In this document: positions 41,488 through 52,869 of the stretch, in pieces
Position numbering within the stretch: the first letter of the stretch is position 1
Layout: each line of letters starts with the position of its first letter
Assembly (NCBI RefSeq): GCF_000002875.2
Contig: NC_009406.2
Span: 1-64,000 of the forward strand
Source of the DNA: Leishmania infantum JPCM5
Taxonomy: Eukaryota; Euglenozoa; Kinetoplastea; Trypanosomatida; Trypanosomatidae
Length of the DNA: 64,000 nt
Direction: 5' to 3'
Translations under genes and position numbers: made by a program
Notes under the pieces: generated by a model
Database searches by the model: none
The model's input: the letters and a program-made list of their open reading frames with translations, nothing else
Told to the model about the DNA's origin: nothing

Positions 41488-43868
41488 CTTGTGCAAGTAA
41501 CTGTTTTTTTTTTCAAAGCCAAAGGTGAAGATGACGCTGAGGAGGTTCTCCGTGCGCGCTTCTATGTGTGGATGTGCAATCCACGTTGGACACGGTGCGC
41601 GAGGAGCACGCTGCTATATCTGTGAGGAAGGAGGAGCAATGAGCCGCCGCGCAGGGCGAGAGCGAGGCAGGGGTGAGAATGGAGGGATGGAGGGAATTCG
41701 CGCTTTGCGGGCACGCCACCCCGGAGAGCACGAGCACGCGCAAGAGCGTTACGGCGGTGTGTGCGTAAAAATTCGCTCATTCGCGTGCTTCGATGGGCGC
41801 GACTCGGAAGACATCCGCACAAAACTGCAGGAGTGAGAACCGCTCGTCTTATCCGCTCATAGTCGACGAAGTACGAACACGTATACATGTGCCACCCCTT
41901 TTTATCCTGCTTTTCCATCATGCAGGAGAAGACAAGTCTACCAGCGCGTCCATGCAAAGAATTCGGACCGAGGGACTCTTAACCATTTTTACTTTTTCGA
42001 ATCCTTGTTCTCACCCGCATTGATGTCTCTCGATACAGCGCTTCTGCTTAAAAAGCATGCCAGCATTTTCCTTCTCTCGGTCTTTGCGCATATGTGACGC
42101 CAAGGCAGGCACACACGCACACACACACACACACAGAGAGACAGCACCAAGTGAATGTCGATAAGCCGGACGAGAGAGAGCGACAGACACACACATACAC
42201 ATAGAAGAATAGAAGGACGGGTGGGGTGAGGAACGAAACCACGGCGTCGAAGACGTGTTGGAGCGCACGTTGGGAGAGAAAGTGATTGGGCCAAGTGGGT
42301 GTGAGGGCGGGAAGGGGGGCGTCCACGCAGACCGACAGGGGGGAACACGGAGAAAGCAACACCTCTGAGAAGCAGCAGCACGATGTAGGGGAAGAGCGCG
42401 CGCGCACACGCACACGCACAACGGAGGAAGCACAAACGGGGAGATGGTGGTGATGAGGGAGTGCTGGCCAGCGGCAGGAAATAAACGCGCGCGGCCCCGC
42501 TGATAGAAGTGTGATGTAGGCGCTCTATAGCACCGGAAACAACAGCGCAGAAAAAGCGAAGAGCACTCCCACAAGAGCTCGAAAAATGGAGGGGGAGCGT
42601 ACCCGTGCTGCGCAAAACAACTCAAAAAAAAAAGGACGACAGCGCTGACGGTGATGTTGATCAAAAAATGGAGTCGTCAAGATTAGAAAAGGAAAACAAG
42701 AAAGGCCAGAAGAAAAGTCTGGAGAGGGAGAGTCACGGAGAGAGGAAAAGGGCTTATGTGGAGTGCTTGAGAGAGAGAGACAACGGTGGGATGGTGTGTG
42801 TGTGTGTGCGGGGGGGGACACCATATCGACGCGGCCATGAGATGAGTCGGTGCCCATGACGCACAAAAAAACGAGGACAAGAACAAAAAGTGGTACAAAG
42901 TGGTGGAGGGAAAAGAGGGTGAAATTCAGGAAGAAAATGATGGTGCACACATAGCCAGCCCCGGCACTCCCACCTCCCTTAGCATGACACGTCACGAAAG
43001 GAAAACGAGCGAGTGATGCATGACATAGCACCGATGGGGAGGTGTCAAAACGTGGGGAGCAAGGGGGGTGGCCGCCTTGCGCGCTCAGTGTGTTTTCGAC
43101 TTTACATTTTTCGCGCTCTCCTCTGAAAAGGCGTGCCAACTGATTTTCTTTTTTTTGTTGTTTTGAAAGCCCCTTACCGCGGGGCAAAGATGTGCTCATC
43201 TCGGCGTGTGTATCCCTGTCGCACACACCTGACGTGATCACACCGCTTCACGCTTCCATAGATGTGCCGCTGTCTGCTCATTTCGCTGTTGCTTTTTTCT
43301 TTTTGTTGTTTTTGTTCCTGCATTTCACATTTGTGCCGTGTCAGTGCCGAGCCACCACCACATGGATCAACGGGCGTACAAGGAGTATGGAAGACCAGAG
43401 TAAGAAGGTGAAGGGAGAAACGCAACCAACAACGCAGGGAAAAAAGAGGCTGTCGAGAATCCCCGGGGGTAGTGGTGGTGGTGGGTGGATGGAGTACATT
43501 AATGACATCACAAGACAAAACTCCGCCTACACTCGTTCGCCTTACATTCTCCAAAACAAAAAGAAGCGGCTCCTTCCCTGACCGAGAGGCACGCACCCCT
43601 TTCCCCTCTTGCGCTGCGCTTGCGGACGTCGGTTGCCCACCCGCATGTCAGCAAACGGAGCGAGAAAATCGCGGCATCATGAAGAACGCAAGCAAGGCGA
43701 AAAGGGAGTAAAGGGTTGGCGGTGCGGGTGGGGTAGCAAAGGGAGAGGAGAGATCCAGGGAGGAAGCGCGAATACGTATACACAATCGGCAACGAGGATG
43801 ACGAGCAGAGCCATTGCCACCCACGACCGCACAAAGGCACTGCCAGAACAGAGATGAGGTATCCCATA
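41488..43868 (-). other. 2.4-kb intergenic region, no gene seen
   Basis: Contains (AC)n at about 42110-42135 and strong purine skew at 42150-42950. Minus-strand frames 42525-43199 and 43174-43596 are partly coding-like near 43100-43400 but turn into polypyrimidine translation and have no good start. No RNA gene seen. Confidence 0.5.
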
Positions 43869-45239
43869 TCAAGACTCTTTTACATCTACGCCCAATGCGT
43901 CCTGCAGTGACGTAATGTGCTTCACCGCGTCTTTGCGTCGCTGCCGCCACTCCCCCTCCAGAGATTGCAGCCCGTCCGTACGGAACAGGATACGCATCAG
44001 CTCCTCGTAATAACCCTTCCGCTGCAGATCCGTGAGGGGCGACTCCATGGCTCGCTCAATCACGGCGATGTCCTCCTGAATCTCCAGCAACGTGATCTTT
44101 TCGGCGTTGTTGTAATCCCCTTCCGCGATGAAGACGCGAGCGTCGCTGCGAATACCGTGGTCAAACAGCTTCGCCTTCGGCGACACCGGCAGCAGTTTGC
44201 CGCGGTGGACTACCTGCGCATCCGGTTTTAGCTCGGGAACCGCGGCCGCCACCGCCAGGATTAGATCCGACACGGAGGAATCACCGTTCACACTCACCGG
44301 CACCACCTGGTTGAGAGAAGGGATGTGGCACTCCACGGTCAGCTGCACTCGCCGGCGCTGGTTGTCGTCGTCATTGCCACCTTCACCGCTGGGCACCTCG
44401 GCCGCCACACTCGGTTCCTCACTGCGCGGGGAAGGTGGGAGGTCGGCCGCCTGCGACGGTGCGGCGATGGAGGGAGCCGCGGTCGCGTTTTGCGATCCCT
44501 GTGGCCAGGGAGAGTTGCGTTGGCCAGTGGCTAGCTGTACACGGCCGCTCCCCGGTGCGGGCGAAGCACCGTTGTTCGCTGCAGAAAGCGGCGGTGGAGG
44601 CGGCTGCGGGGATGCGGCGGGAACAGAGCTCGCGGTATCCGAGGTGCCATCCCCCTTCATGAGCCTGTTTTGTGACCCGGTCGACTCGGTGCTTATGGAG
44701 CGGAGCTGGCGCGCCGAGTTCTTGGGCCGATGCTTGAGTACTGTGGTGCTGCGCTTCGCTTTCGCGGTATCCGGCGGCGCTTCTGCCGGGCTCATCGTGC
44801 GCGCAGCTGCGCTCGTGTAGGTCGGCATCGGCTCAGCAGTCTTGCTTTTGCGAACGGCGTCCGCACTTGTGCTGACGGTCGGGGATAGGTGAGCAGTCGG
44901 GCGTGACGACTCGAGGTTAGGCTCCTGCTGTTGCTGCTGCGGTGGCACGTGTGCGACCGCGGGCTGTCGCGGGGGCAGCGACTGGCGCTGCGAGTGTGTG
45001 TCAGCGGGGGTGGCAATCATGAGGGAGCCGAAGGGGTAATCGCACACGTATGAGTTGTCGTCGGCGACGAGCCCGTTGTACAGGAGACGCGTGTTAGGGT
45101 CATATCCGTACTCTTCGATAAGAAACGAGCGCAGCTCCCCCACAAGGCAGGTGACAGGGAGAGCCAGGTCAATGGTCTCGCCCCGAGTAGATCGAATCTG
45201 AGCTTTGGTTTGCTCTGGCTGGGATCCGTAGTATGCCAT
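43869..45239 (-). CDS. Protein with two ubiquitin-like domains and a C-terminal BAG domain, 456 aa
   Basis: Residues 14-76 form a ubiquitin-like fold (TIDLALPVTCLVGELRSFL...RLLYNG...DYPFGSLMI). Residues 80-290 are a low-complexity Pro/Gln/Ser/Ala linker. Residues 295-375 give a second ubiquitin-like fold (VQLTVECHIPSLNQVVPVSV...RGKLL...DHGIRSDARVFI). Residues 379-450 match the BAG domain: helices ending YYEELMRILFRTDGLQSLEG then RQRRKDAVKHITSLQDAL, where the Arg/Lys pair and Asp face the Hsp70 nucleotide-binding domain in known BAGs. Likely an Hsp70 nucleotide-exchange factor that may link the chaperone to the proteasome. The ATG at 45239 is 9 bases past an acceptor. BAG-1 has one UBL, so two is unusual. 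Confidence 0.78.
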   Translation of the reverse strand: MAYYGSQPEQTKAQIRSTRGETIDLALPVTCLVGELRSFLIEEYGYDPNTRLLYNGLVADDNSYVCDYPFGSLMIATPADTHSQRQSLPPRQPAVAHVPPQQQQQEPNLESSRPTAHLSPTVSTSADAVRKSKTAEPMPTYTSAAARTMSPAEAPPDTAKAKRSTTVLKHRPKNSARQLRSISTESTGSQNRLMKGDGTSDTASSVPAASPQPPPPPLSAANNGASPAPGSGRVQLATGQRNSPWPQGSQNATAAPSIAAPSQAADLPPSPRSEEPSVAAEVPSGEGGNDDDNQRRRVQLTVECHIPSLNQVVPVSVNGDSSVSDLILAVAAAVPELKPDAQVVHRGKLLPVSPKAKLFDHGIRSDARVFIAEGDYNNAEKITLLEIQEDIAVIERAMESPLTDLQRKGYYEELMRILFRTDGLQSLEGEWRQRRKDAVKHITSLQDALGVDVKES

Positions 45240-45248
45240 GGTGCTATG

Positions 45249-45262
45249 CTGGGAAGAGAAGG
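45249..45262 (-). promoter_or_regulatory. Predicted trans-splice acceptor of the UBL-BAG gene
   Basis: Minus-strand CCTTCTCTTCCCAG; the AG is at 45249-45250 and the first ATG, at 45239, follows 9 bases later. Confidence 0.6.
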
Positions 45263-46372
45263 CCTGCCGGCGGCGGCGGCAGAGGGGCAAAATGACGTGC
45301 GCACGGACACCGAGCCTCCACACACAACAAACCAGGAAGCTGAAAGAGAAGGATTAGCAAGAGACGAACAAACCAATCAAAAAAAAAGAAACGAAAAGAA
45401 AACAGCGACCACCACACCGGTGACAATTACGACACGGACGAGCGAGCGTTCGCTGGCAGCGTGCGAAGGGGGTACAGCAAGAGACGGAGGGCGACACACA
45501 AGGACGTGCTCACGCACAATAATACTAAAAGAAAAGGAAGAGACGACACAATGGCTTGCCCACCAAGGCGACGAGAGGAACAAGTGTCTGTGTGTGCGTC
45601 ACGGCTGTATTTTGAGCACAGCCAAGACCCCGGCGATACAGTCAATGGTCCAAAGCGGTCGGCAGCACTAATGCAGCGCTCCGGCTCCGTTTATTTGTCG
45701 GGGTCGCCTCTTTCTTGCCGCTACTTCCTCCTCTACTTAGTACGCGGGGAAGGATGGGGACAGGGAGGGGGGGGGCACGCAGCGGAGAGGGCGAGCAAGG
45801 CTATGTGTGTTTGTGTGTGTGTGTGCGTGCGTGCGGATAATGAAGGCACCCTGGATGATCACCGCAGAAGAAAGGACGAGCGATGAAGGTGCGAGTGCGT
45901 GCGTGCGTGCGTTGCGTTTTGTGTGTGTATGTGTGTTTACTAGTTTTCATTGGGTAAGGCACTGCTTCGCTCGCAGTTCGGGCATCGTGAACGCACAGGG
46001 GGGAGGGGAAGAGCGAAAAAGCAAAGGCGAATAGTTCTGTGGTTGCCGCATGGAGAGAGGGAGGGAGGGAGGGGGGAGAGACATAAAGGCGTACCGCCAT
46101 CTACGAAGGAAAGCGGCGAGCAGCGGATATTGTTGTCTGCCCGTCACACGCTCCCGCGCCTCACTGCTCGCAGCAGTGGGGAACAGGGCGAGAGTAGGTT
46201 GAATACGTTTGCCGAGCACGCGTCCCAGCGATGCCCCTGTGGAGTGTAGAGGTACCGGAATTTGTGAGAACAGAGAAGTACACGCAAGTTAAACAGAGAT
46301 GGGCCGGCATTCGGATCGACCTGCGCGGCAAAACGCGTGCGAACGAGCAGCAGCGCTTCCACCACTGCGGCG
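45263..46372 (-). other. Intergenic, no gene seen
   Basis: Includes A-rich runs (45375-45400), (GT)n at about 45805-45830 and G-rich runs near 46050-46080. No gene or RNA recognised. Confidence 0.5.
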
Positions 46373-47800
46373 TCACGCGAGCGGAGCGTACTGCACGGGC
46401 TGCCCTGGTATCCGGTACTCTCGCGTGTGGCGCACAATGACGTGCTCGAAGCTTTGGTCTGGTGGAACCAGCGTCCCAACGTACTCTTTCAGCTCCATCT
46501 GGTCCCACAACTGCGGGCGCAGCTCGAAGAGTGCGCGGAGGCGAGCGGCAAAGTCGATGCTGAGGGACTCTTTCGGTACCCACCATACCGTATCCTGCAT
46601 GCTGCCACCAAAGCCGCCGCTACGCGGCTCTACCACCACGTAGCCACGCAGCTTCTCCATGAGAGTCTTCTGCGCCCCTGCCGCGCCCCGGTGCGGGATG
46701 CCAGCCACGCCGAAGAGGGACGACGGAATCGCATCCATCCACGCCTTTGCGAACGTCTCCAGCGGCAACCCACAAGCAACCTCGCCGGTGCCGAGGGTTC
46801 GGTGGACAACGGCTTGGTGCGCATCAAACACACCACCGGCGAGACCCACCAGCACTCGCGGCAGGTTTAGCAGTGCTGGCATCCCTACCAGCACCACGGA
46901 GTCATTGTCTTTCGTCGCCTCACCTGCGCCTCGCCGCGCGCCGTACACGGCCTCCAGTGAACGTAGCACGACGTCCGGGTAGACGGACGGACAGAGGTGC
47001 TCCCGCGCGGCAGCCCAAGAGGCATCGCATGGCTCTGCGGCGTCGAGAAACGCCAGAACCGCTGCCAAGGACTCATGCGCAAGGGAAGGATGGAGAAGGC
47101 GAACGAGGCCACGGTGCACGACCGCGCCGATGCTCTGCAGCAGATCGGCGAGCTCCGCGGGACTGCTGCGGAACATGCGAGCGAGTTGCGCAAAGGTGTA
47201 CCCGCGCCCTGATGGACCGGCGACCCCACTGCCACTGCTGCCCCCGTCGGTGCCCTCGAGTTCCTCGATAGTCAAGTACGACTCACCCAGCACAGCCGAC
47301 ACGTTGTCCTGCGGATGCGCGGCATGACTGTCAAACATGTGGCTCAGGGAGGCGACGACGACGTTATTTGTGTACTGGCGGACTCTGGATGCGGGCAGAG
47401 GAGTAGCCGTGACTGTGGCTGTTTCCTCAGTGTTGCAGACATCACTGCCCCTTCCTCGAGACTCACAGACGGCAGACCTGCCGGCGCGGTTGAGCCGTCG
47501 CGTTGCCAGCAGCATCGTGTTCGAGTACTCGACGCGGCGGACGGAGCGGGTCGACTGTGCGTCGTGCAGACAAAGCTGCCCGTCACCCTTCATGACGAAC
47601 ACGACTGCGACGTCACCACTACATATTGTCGCTGAGGGGGGCGACGAGGCACGCGCCCGCTTGCTTCTGGCTGCACCGTTGCCAGCAGAGGGGCTCGGGT
47701 ACACCTGCTCCTTCAGCTGCTTCACGCACGCGTCATCGACGGAGACGAGTCGGTACTCGTGCCGGCACGCGAAGTCGGAGCGGACAAATATGTGATCCAT
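46373..47800 (-). CDS. DCC1: Sister chromatid cohesion protein DCC1 (Ctf18-RFC subunit), 475 aa
   Basis: The C-terminal half matches the DCC1 family: a winged-helix-like segment YTFAQLARMFRSSPAELADLLQSIGAV, a block LPLETFAKAWMDAIPSSL (compare FQEMWQQSVP in human DSCC1), LRGYVVVE, and the end block RLRALFELRPQLWDQMELKEYVGTL followed by the usual final strands. The N-terminal half, which forms the triple-barrel with Ctf8 and Ctf18, is more divergent but contains a plausible barrel strand set (DVAVVFVMKG...NTMLLATRRL). DCC1-Ctf8-Ctf18 load PCNA and support cohesion during replication. The start is the ATG at 47800; the upstream in-frame TTG is not used. Slightly longer than human DSCC1 (393 aa). 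Confidence 0.82.
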   Translation of the reverse strand: MDHIFVRSDFACRHEYRLVSVDDACVKQLKEQVYPSPSAGNGAARSKRARASSPPSATICSGDVAVVFVMKGDGQLCLHDAQSTRSVRRVEYSNTMLLATRRLNRAGRSAVCESRGRGSDVCNTEETATVTATPLPASRVRQYTNNVVVASLSHMFDSHAAHPQDNVSAVLGESYLTIEELEGTDGGSSGSGVAGPSGRGYTFAQLARMFRSSPAELADLLQSIGAVVHRGLVRLLHPSLAHESLAAVLAFLDAAEPCDASWAAAREHLCPSVYPDVVLRSLEAVYGARRGAGEATKDNDSVVLVGMPALLNLPRVLVGLAGGVFDAHQAVVHRTLGTGEVACGLPLETFAKAWMDAIPSSLFGVAGIPHRGAAGAQKTLMEKLRGYVVVEPRSGGFGGSMQDTVWWVPKESLSIDFAARLRALFELRPQLWDQMELKEYVGTLVPPDQSFEHVIVRHTREYRIPGQPVQYAPLA

Positions 47801-48640
47801 ACACGCGTTACGATTAGGATTGGCGGTGATGGCAACGGCGGAAGCTTCAGAAGACGGACAGAGCAAAATTGTGAGCCGAACGTACGCCGTTTTTTTTTTC
47901 TCTATGAGGATACTGCTATTTTCATATGCACGGCGTTTCTATGAATAACTGTGTGAGCCCCCGTAACGAACGCGGCGCGCCTGGATGACGGAAAGGGCGA
48001 TACACCACTAAACGATATGTCTTCCTTCCCTTTGTGTGCCTTTACACCCTCGCGCTATCGGTGGCGGTACATCGCTGTCCTCGTGCGCGGGTAGTGATAA
48101 GAGGCGCGAGGGACGAGAAACAGCGAAGGGCGCATCCAAAAATAGCAACACAAGATGTGCCGGGGCAGCCGGGAGGAGGGGAGGCGGAGTACGCAGAGAC
48201 ACTCCGCAGCACATCGCCAGTACAGCAACCGTCGAAGAAAACACACACACACACAAGAGGAGAGAGGTGCGAAAAAAAAGGCGAGTGGTGCACATTGAGA
48301 GAGAGCGCTCAATACAGATGAGGGTTGGGCGGAGTTGTCGCTCGGTCGAGGGGCTGTGATGACGTGTTTGCGGCCTTTCTCCGCGAGCATGCGCTATCCT
48401 TTCAGGCAGACAAAAAGCTCTGCGTTAGCCACTCCATACTCGAGTTGCAAGAGAGAGAGAGGAAGACGCAAAAAATGCCACCGTAGCCACTACACCACGG
48501 CATCCCGTTCGCATATCCTCTGTCTCCGCATTAGGAGGAGGAAGGGATCTTGCGCACGCCAGCACGTGCACCTCGCTGTAAGCAGGTCCTTTGAATACGT
48601 TTTCTTTGAGTGTTTGGCATATTAGCGTCGCACACATACA
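47801..48640 (-). other. Intergenic, no gene seen
   Basis: Upstream flank of DCC1 (T run at 47891-47900 on the plus strand; pyrimidines followed by AG near 47860 on the minus strand), then mixed low-complexity sequence with (CA)n at 48240-48254. Confidence 0.5.
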
Positions 48641-48644
48641 ATGA

Positions 48645-50060
48645 AGAGAGAAGATGCAGTTCCTTTTCAAGTGTCCATTCTGCCATAGTGTATGAGGACC
48701 GAGCTCCATTTTGCCCCGGCCTGCCACAGGCCGCCCAAGGGCGGAAGCGGTGGAGCTTGCATCATGCGGGTTGCAGCGCGTGGTCCAGGTGCATGCCGGA
48801 TGTGCGCAAGGAGGAAATCGGGCAGCCTCAAGTCAGCACCCTCTCGGAAACCCTGCACCCTGCCCATAGGCCGTGCGTCTTCCTCAGTCGCATTAAGCGG
48901 GGCCGCATTCCATAGTATGCTCGGGTGACTGGTTACATTCGGGTCTGGAGGACCCTCCCCCTCCTTTCCCCTCCGATGATGCAGCGTGGGGGTTCTCTCG
49001 CCGTGCCTCTGGCATCTGTGCGGCACCCGCCCACCCGGCCAACCGTCCGAGATGCCGCACATGTCGCGCACGTGCACTTTGGGGCTGATTGGTGTGGACC
49101 GTATCTCGCGTTCTTTACGGAACACTCTGGATCCTCAGGCCTTTCCATGCCTTGCGTGAGTCTAATACATCATGCCAGCTCTACATGGCAGCGGGCGCGC
49201 ACAGTGCTCGCACTTTCGGAGATTTGGTCCTGTCCCAGGATGAAGTTGTTGCCTTATGGGGGCTCGCTGCCGCCATCTTCCGTTTCCGCCAATACCGCCG
49301 TGAGAGGCTTGTCTGGATGGCTTGCCCGCATGCGCTGTGACAGGTGGGACGGTGCCCTGAGTCTGACGCAGCAGGGGGCACTCAGCCCCCCCTCCCCCAA
49401 ACCCGCACGCCCTTCCTAGGAGCGGGTATGTCAAGCGGAGGGGGCCCGTGTACAGACATGTGCGTGCGCGCAAGGAACTCACAGCTTGTCCTCCTGAAGA
49501 GGCAGAGAAAGGGGGTGCCGTGGGCATCCGGCGAGAGCAGCCCATGCAGCGTGAGCGACGTTTGCGTCGTCGGTCTGTTGCGTGCAACACCACAGCGTGA
49601 AGAGAGGTCTGCCTTCAGCCTCGAGCGGCCCGCGAGTCTGGTGTCGCATATGGGGCGCAACGCCCGGTCGGCCGCCCTCACAGCAGTAGGCAGCACACCA
49701 TCTGCGCCCTGTCTTGTCGTGGCCAGTCACCCGTTGGTGTGGGAACCCCAAGGCGCGGGCAGATGGCCATGCAGAGCGGGGCGAGCATGTTTTCCCGTCG
49801 CCTCTTGAGAGCAGCATCCCTGTTCTTTCGTGTCAAACAGTCGCCGCCAACTACCTCTTGCCGTCGCGCGTCGCATCGCGTGTCGTGGTTTCGGGAGATG
49901 CCGGTTTGGCATCTGAAATTGGTGGCCAGGCCAGTAAACCAGGCAATGGACTTTGGCTCCCCTGAAGCTGCTGACTGTGCTCGCATGTCTACTTTGTCGT
50001 CATGCTGCAGCTCCCGATGGCCACAACGGTCAAGTTCAATGAGAGGCGCACGCGACGGGC
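48645..50060 (-). mobile_element. Cluster of SIDER-like elements, about 1.4 kb
   Basis: Unlike its purine-skewed flanks this stretch is GC-rich and balanced. Read on the minus strand, its last part (48.65-49.1 kb) holds the 360-bp repeat, then GGCCTGTGGCAGGCCGGGGC, then GGCAGAATGGACACTTGAAAAG. That order and the A-rich end match the 3' part of the element at 52.87-53.3 kb (CGGCTGTGGCAAGCCAGGAGC ... ACTGATAAAAGAAAATG). The upstream part (49.1-50.06 kb) repeats SIDER-like themes (a G-rich run, CACACCAACGGGTGACTGGCC, TGCCTACTGCTGTGAGGGCGG), suggesting two or more tandem copies. Situated in the 3' UTR of the CCCH gene. Family assignment is from memory of SIDER2-type sequences. Confidence 0.5.
48738..49097 (-). 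repeat. 360-bp perfect direct repeat, copy 1
   Basis: Identical base for base, by my reading, to 53612-53971 in the same orientation, starting at AGGGCGGAAGCGG and ending at GATTGGTGTGG. Flanks differ at once: CCGCCCA on the left and ACCGTATC on the right. It lies inside a longer SIDER-like context, so this copy looks like the donor. Confidence 0.95.
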
Positions 50061-51077
50061 CAGCAGCACCCACATGGGTGCCCGAATACGTGAGGACCAC
50101 AACAGAGCAAAAAAAAAACGAAAAAAAAACGAAACGAGAAGGGAAAAGAGGAGAACGAACAACAGCGAGGTAAAGACTAGGGGAAGGAAAGCAAATGAAG
50201 ACAAAGTAGTCGAAGACGCACGTGCAAGTACGCGGGGGCGGGCTGACTGAGCGGACGGACGGACGGGTGGGCGGTAGAACCGCAGAGAACAGAAGAGAAA
50301 ACGAACAAACATATTCACACATACATAAACATACACATGCGCATTTAACAAAGAAGAAACAAAAACAGCACACATGATAGATGCAACAACAACATGTGGG
50401 GATGCTCTAGAGGCCCATGACGAGCGGCTGCTGGGGAAGTCGGCGGCGGCAAAAAGCGGCTTGAGCAGACATTACGGTCAATGAAAAGCCTGCTTTGCTT
50501 ACATTTTCTTCTTATCGCCGCCGTGGACGGCTTCGGCTGTCTTCGCGCAGAGAGAAAGAGAGAGACAACATGTAAAAACGAGGGGCGTGATGCAGAGATT
50601 CTTGCGGAATACTCGACGCTGATTCCGAGGCAGCCCACCAAACTCTGTGCGTGCGTGCAGATGATCCCTTCGCCACGGCATCTTGCTCTCTTGCACGCAT
50701 CAGCTACAACACAGATATATATATATATGAAACAAAACGACAAGAGCAGCAGCAAAGGCCTGAAGCTACTTGGAGAAACAAACGCTTAAAAGTACACACA
50801 AAGGTGCGAGCACATCTTACAGCACAATCGTGAGAGAACACAACAAAGGAACACAGAAGAGAGGGAAGTGAGGGGAAGGAGGCGCAGGAACGTCACTCCC
50901 CTCCCGCCTATGACGGCAACGGTGGCCAGCGAGTCGCTAGCAGTGACCCAGAGCGAGGGCGGGGGCGATGGGGAAGGACGTGCCGGTGACGAAGAAAAGC
51001 GAGAGCCAAAAGGAAATCAGAAGAAGGTAACATAAAGGCACCCTGCACACCATTTTCTGCTCTTCGTCGTCACCCCT
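50061..51077 (-). other. Intergenic, no gene seen
   Basis: 3' UTR of the CCCH gene: A-rich runs at 50109-50128, an imperfect (ACATAC)n near 50310-50340, a short (AT)n at 50718-50729. No gene recognised. Confidence 0.5.
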
Positions 51078-52310
51078 TCAGTTTTGAAACGAGGATGCCT
51101 CGGCGTAGGGGTTGTGCGAGAAGGACCCACGGGCCGCTACACTACTGTGCGAATTCTGCACGCCACCGAGTGGCCGCAGCAGTGGCTGATGACCACCATA
51201 GCTCTCCGAACCCGTTGGAGCGCGTGAGAGATGCGGCCGCGAACTGGTTTGGCTGTTACCAAGAGAGCCGTCCATGTACGAGCCGTTTTGGGACATGACG
51301 GTGCTGCCCTGGAAGGGTTGTAGGTTAGCCTGTGAGTGCGACTGAGAATGAGCGTGGTGGCACAGAGATCCGCTCGCGGTGGTAAACGACGGCGGGTGGG
51401 AGAAATCCTGCATGCTGCCTTGCACCGCACTGTGGCGCAACGGCGTGCGGCTGTGGCTGAGAAGCTCTTCGTCACCGCTGACGATGGGGATCTGACGGCA
51501 CACATGCAGGAAGCTGCACTCGTTGCCGAAGCGGCAGAGGCCCTTGCGATGCTCGCGGCAGATCTTCGACTTCGGCATGTGCAACAGCATGCCGCCATTT
51601 TCCTCGTACCTCGACCAGAGGAAGCGGGTGGGGCAAACATTGTGGAGCGCAATCGGCATCTGCTCCCTGTTATTTATGCTGTGGCCGCTATAGGCGTCGC
51701 CGCCGGTGGCAGCCATGTTCGTCTCTCCGTTCGACAGAGATGCGGCGGCGCTCCCGTTTTCACGCTCGGCGTGGGCCTCTACCATAGCGGCCGATTCTTT
51801 CTCGCGTGGTGGATCAATGATGACGGCAAGGCCCAGAGGGAATCCCTCCATGTTGCACTTGGCGCCATGTGCAGGGCAGCAGGACGGCGTCTTGAACGCC
51901 TCGTGCCGAAGCTGCTCCACCACACTGGGGTTCGCGTGCACCTGAAAGCAGCGGTCTCCTTGACGGCAGCGTCCTTCCATGAATAGGCGGCAGAGTCCGG
52001 GGACGAGGCCGTCGTCCTCGAAGGCGAGCGTCGGCTCCACGGCATTTATGGGGATGGATAGCTTCGTGCTTGCCGTGTCAATGGCAGAGATTGAGCTCAT
52101 TCCTGCGATGTACTTGCCAAGCCTCTGGCTGCAGATCAGCGGGGACCGCGATGCGCGGTCGCTCTGTCGCGGCCTCAAAAGAGTGCCCGATTCAAGGGAG
52201 CATGCCATGTTACGGTTTCCATACAACCCGGCAGGCATCGAGTTCGCGGCGGACCCCACGCGCACTGTGGGGAGTGACGAGTGGCTACCGAAATGCGGCG
52301 AGTAGCTCAT
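51078..52310 (-). CDS. Protein with two CCCH zinc fingers, 410 aa
   Basis: Finger 1 is C107-x7-C115-x5-C121-x3-H125 (CRLFMEGRCRQGDRCFQVH) and finger 2 is C251-x7-C259-x5-C265-x3-H269 (CREHRKGLCRFGNECSFLH). Both have the Gly and aromatic residues typical of RNA-binding CCCH fingers. A Cys/His cluster CCPAHGAKC lies between them (144-152). Residues 1-95 and 275-410 are Ser/Gln/His-rich and probably disordered. In trypanosomatids, where control is post-transcriptional, such proteins bind 3' UTRs and regulate mRNA stability and differentiation; the target is unknown. The ATG at 52310 lies downstream of CTGCAG. This is the only gene between the two 360-bp direct repeats. Confidence 0.88.
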   Translation of the reverse strand: MSYSPHFGSHSSLPTVRVGSAANSMPAGLYGNRNMACSLESGTLLRPRQSDRASRSPLICSQRLGKYIAGMSSISAIDTASTKLSIPINAVEPTLAFEDDGLVPGLCRLFMEGRCRQGDRCFQVHANPSVVEQLRHEAFKTPSCCPAHGAKCNMEGFPLGLAVIIDPPREKESAAMVEAHAERENGSAAASLSNGETNMAATGGDAYSGHSINNREQMPIALHNVCPTRFLWSRYEENGGMLLHMPKSKICREHRKGLCRFGNECSFLHVCRQIPIVSGDEELLSHSRTPLRHSAVQGSMQDFSHPPSFTTASGSLCHHAHSQSHSQANLQPFQGSTVMSQNGSYMDGSLGNSQTSSRPHLSRAPTGSESYGGHQPLLRPLGGVQNSHSSVAARGSFSHNPYAEASSFQN

Positions 52311-52869
52311 TTCTTTGGGAATGGAGTTGAAGACTGCAGCTTTCGACGGTCTATTCGCTCATAATTCAGCAGGCAGTGGGAGGAGAGGGGGGCGTGAGAG
52401 CGGGCGTTTGCCAGTGCGAATGCCTTCGTTTTTCTTCTGCGAGCGCGCACACAGACGCACACACGGTGTCCTGCTTCGCAGCACTGGGGGGGGGGGTGTC
52501 GATGCGGTGTGAGAGGGCAGTGCAGCCGACAGGTTTAGACAAAAATGGACAACAGACAACGCACACCGCAAAAGAAAAAGGTGAGGAGAAAACTGAAATA
52601 AGCGGAGAGACAACGAGAGGTGAGCGTATCGCTCAATACGTCTGCGATGTGGTGGTAGCTTCTTGTGTTGATGCGTGTTTCGTTACGGGCATGCCGGTGC
52701 GTCGTAGACACGTGTGCGCACGCGAAAAAACGAGAGAGAGACGCACTCACACACGACGACAAAACAATAACGCACTCCACGCGCGTAGAAAGCGGACGCG
52801 GAAAGGGAGAGCGCGTGCGTGAGAAAGGAAAGAGAGATGAAAAGAGAAGGTCACAGAGGAACGCAGAGC

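Noticed and set aside
42525..43199. 225-codon minus-strand frame starting MSTSLPRGKG
   Set aside because: The first 80 residues look plausible, but the rest is pyrimidine translation; it sits in the 3' UTR of the BAG gene.
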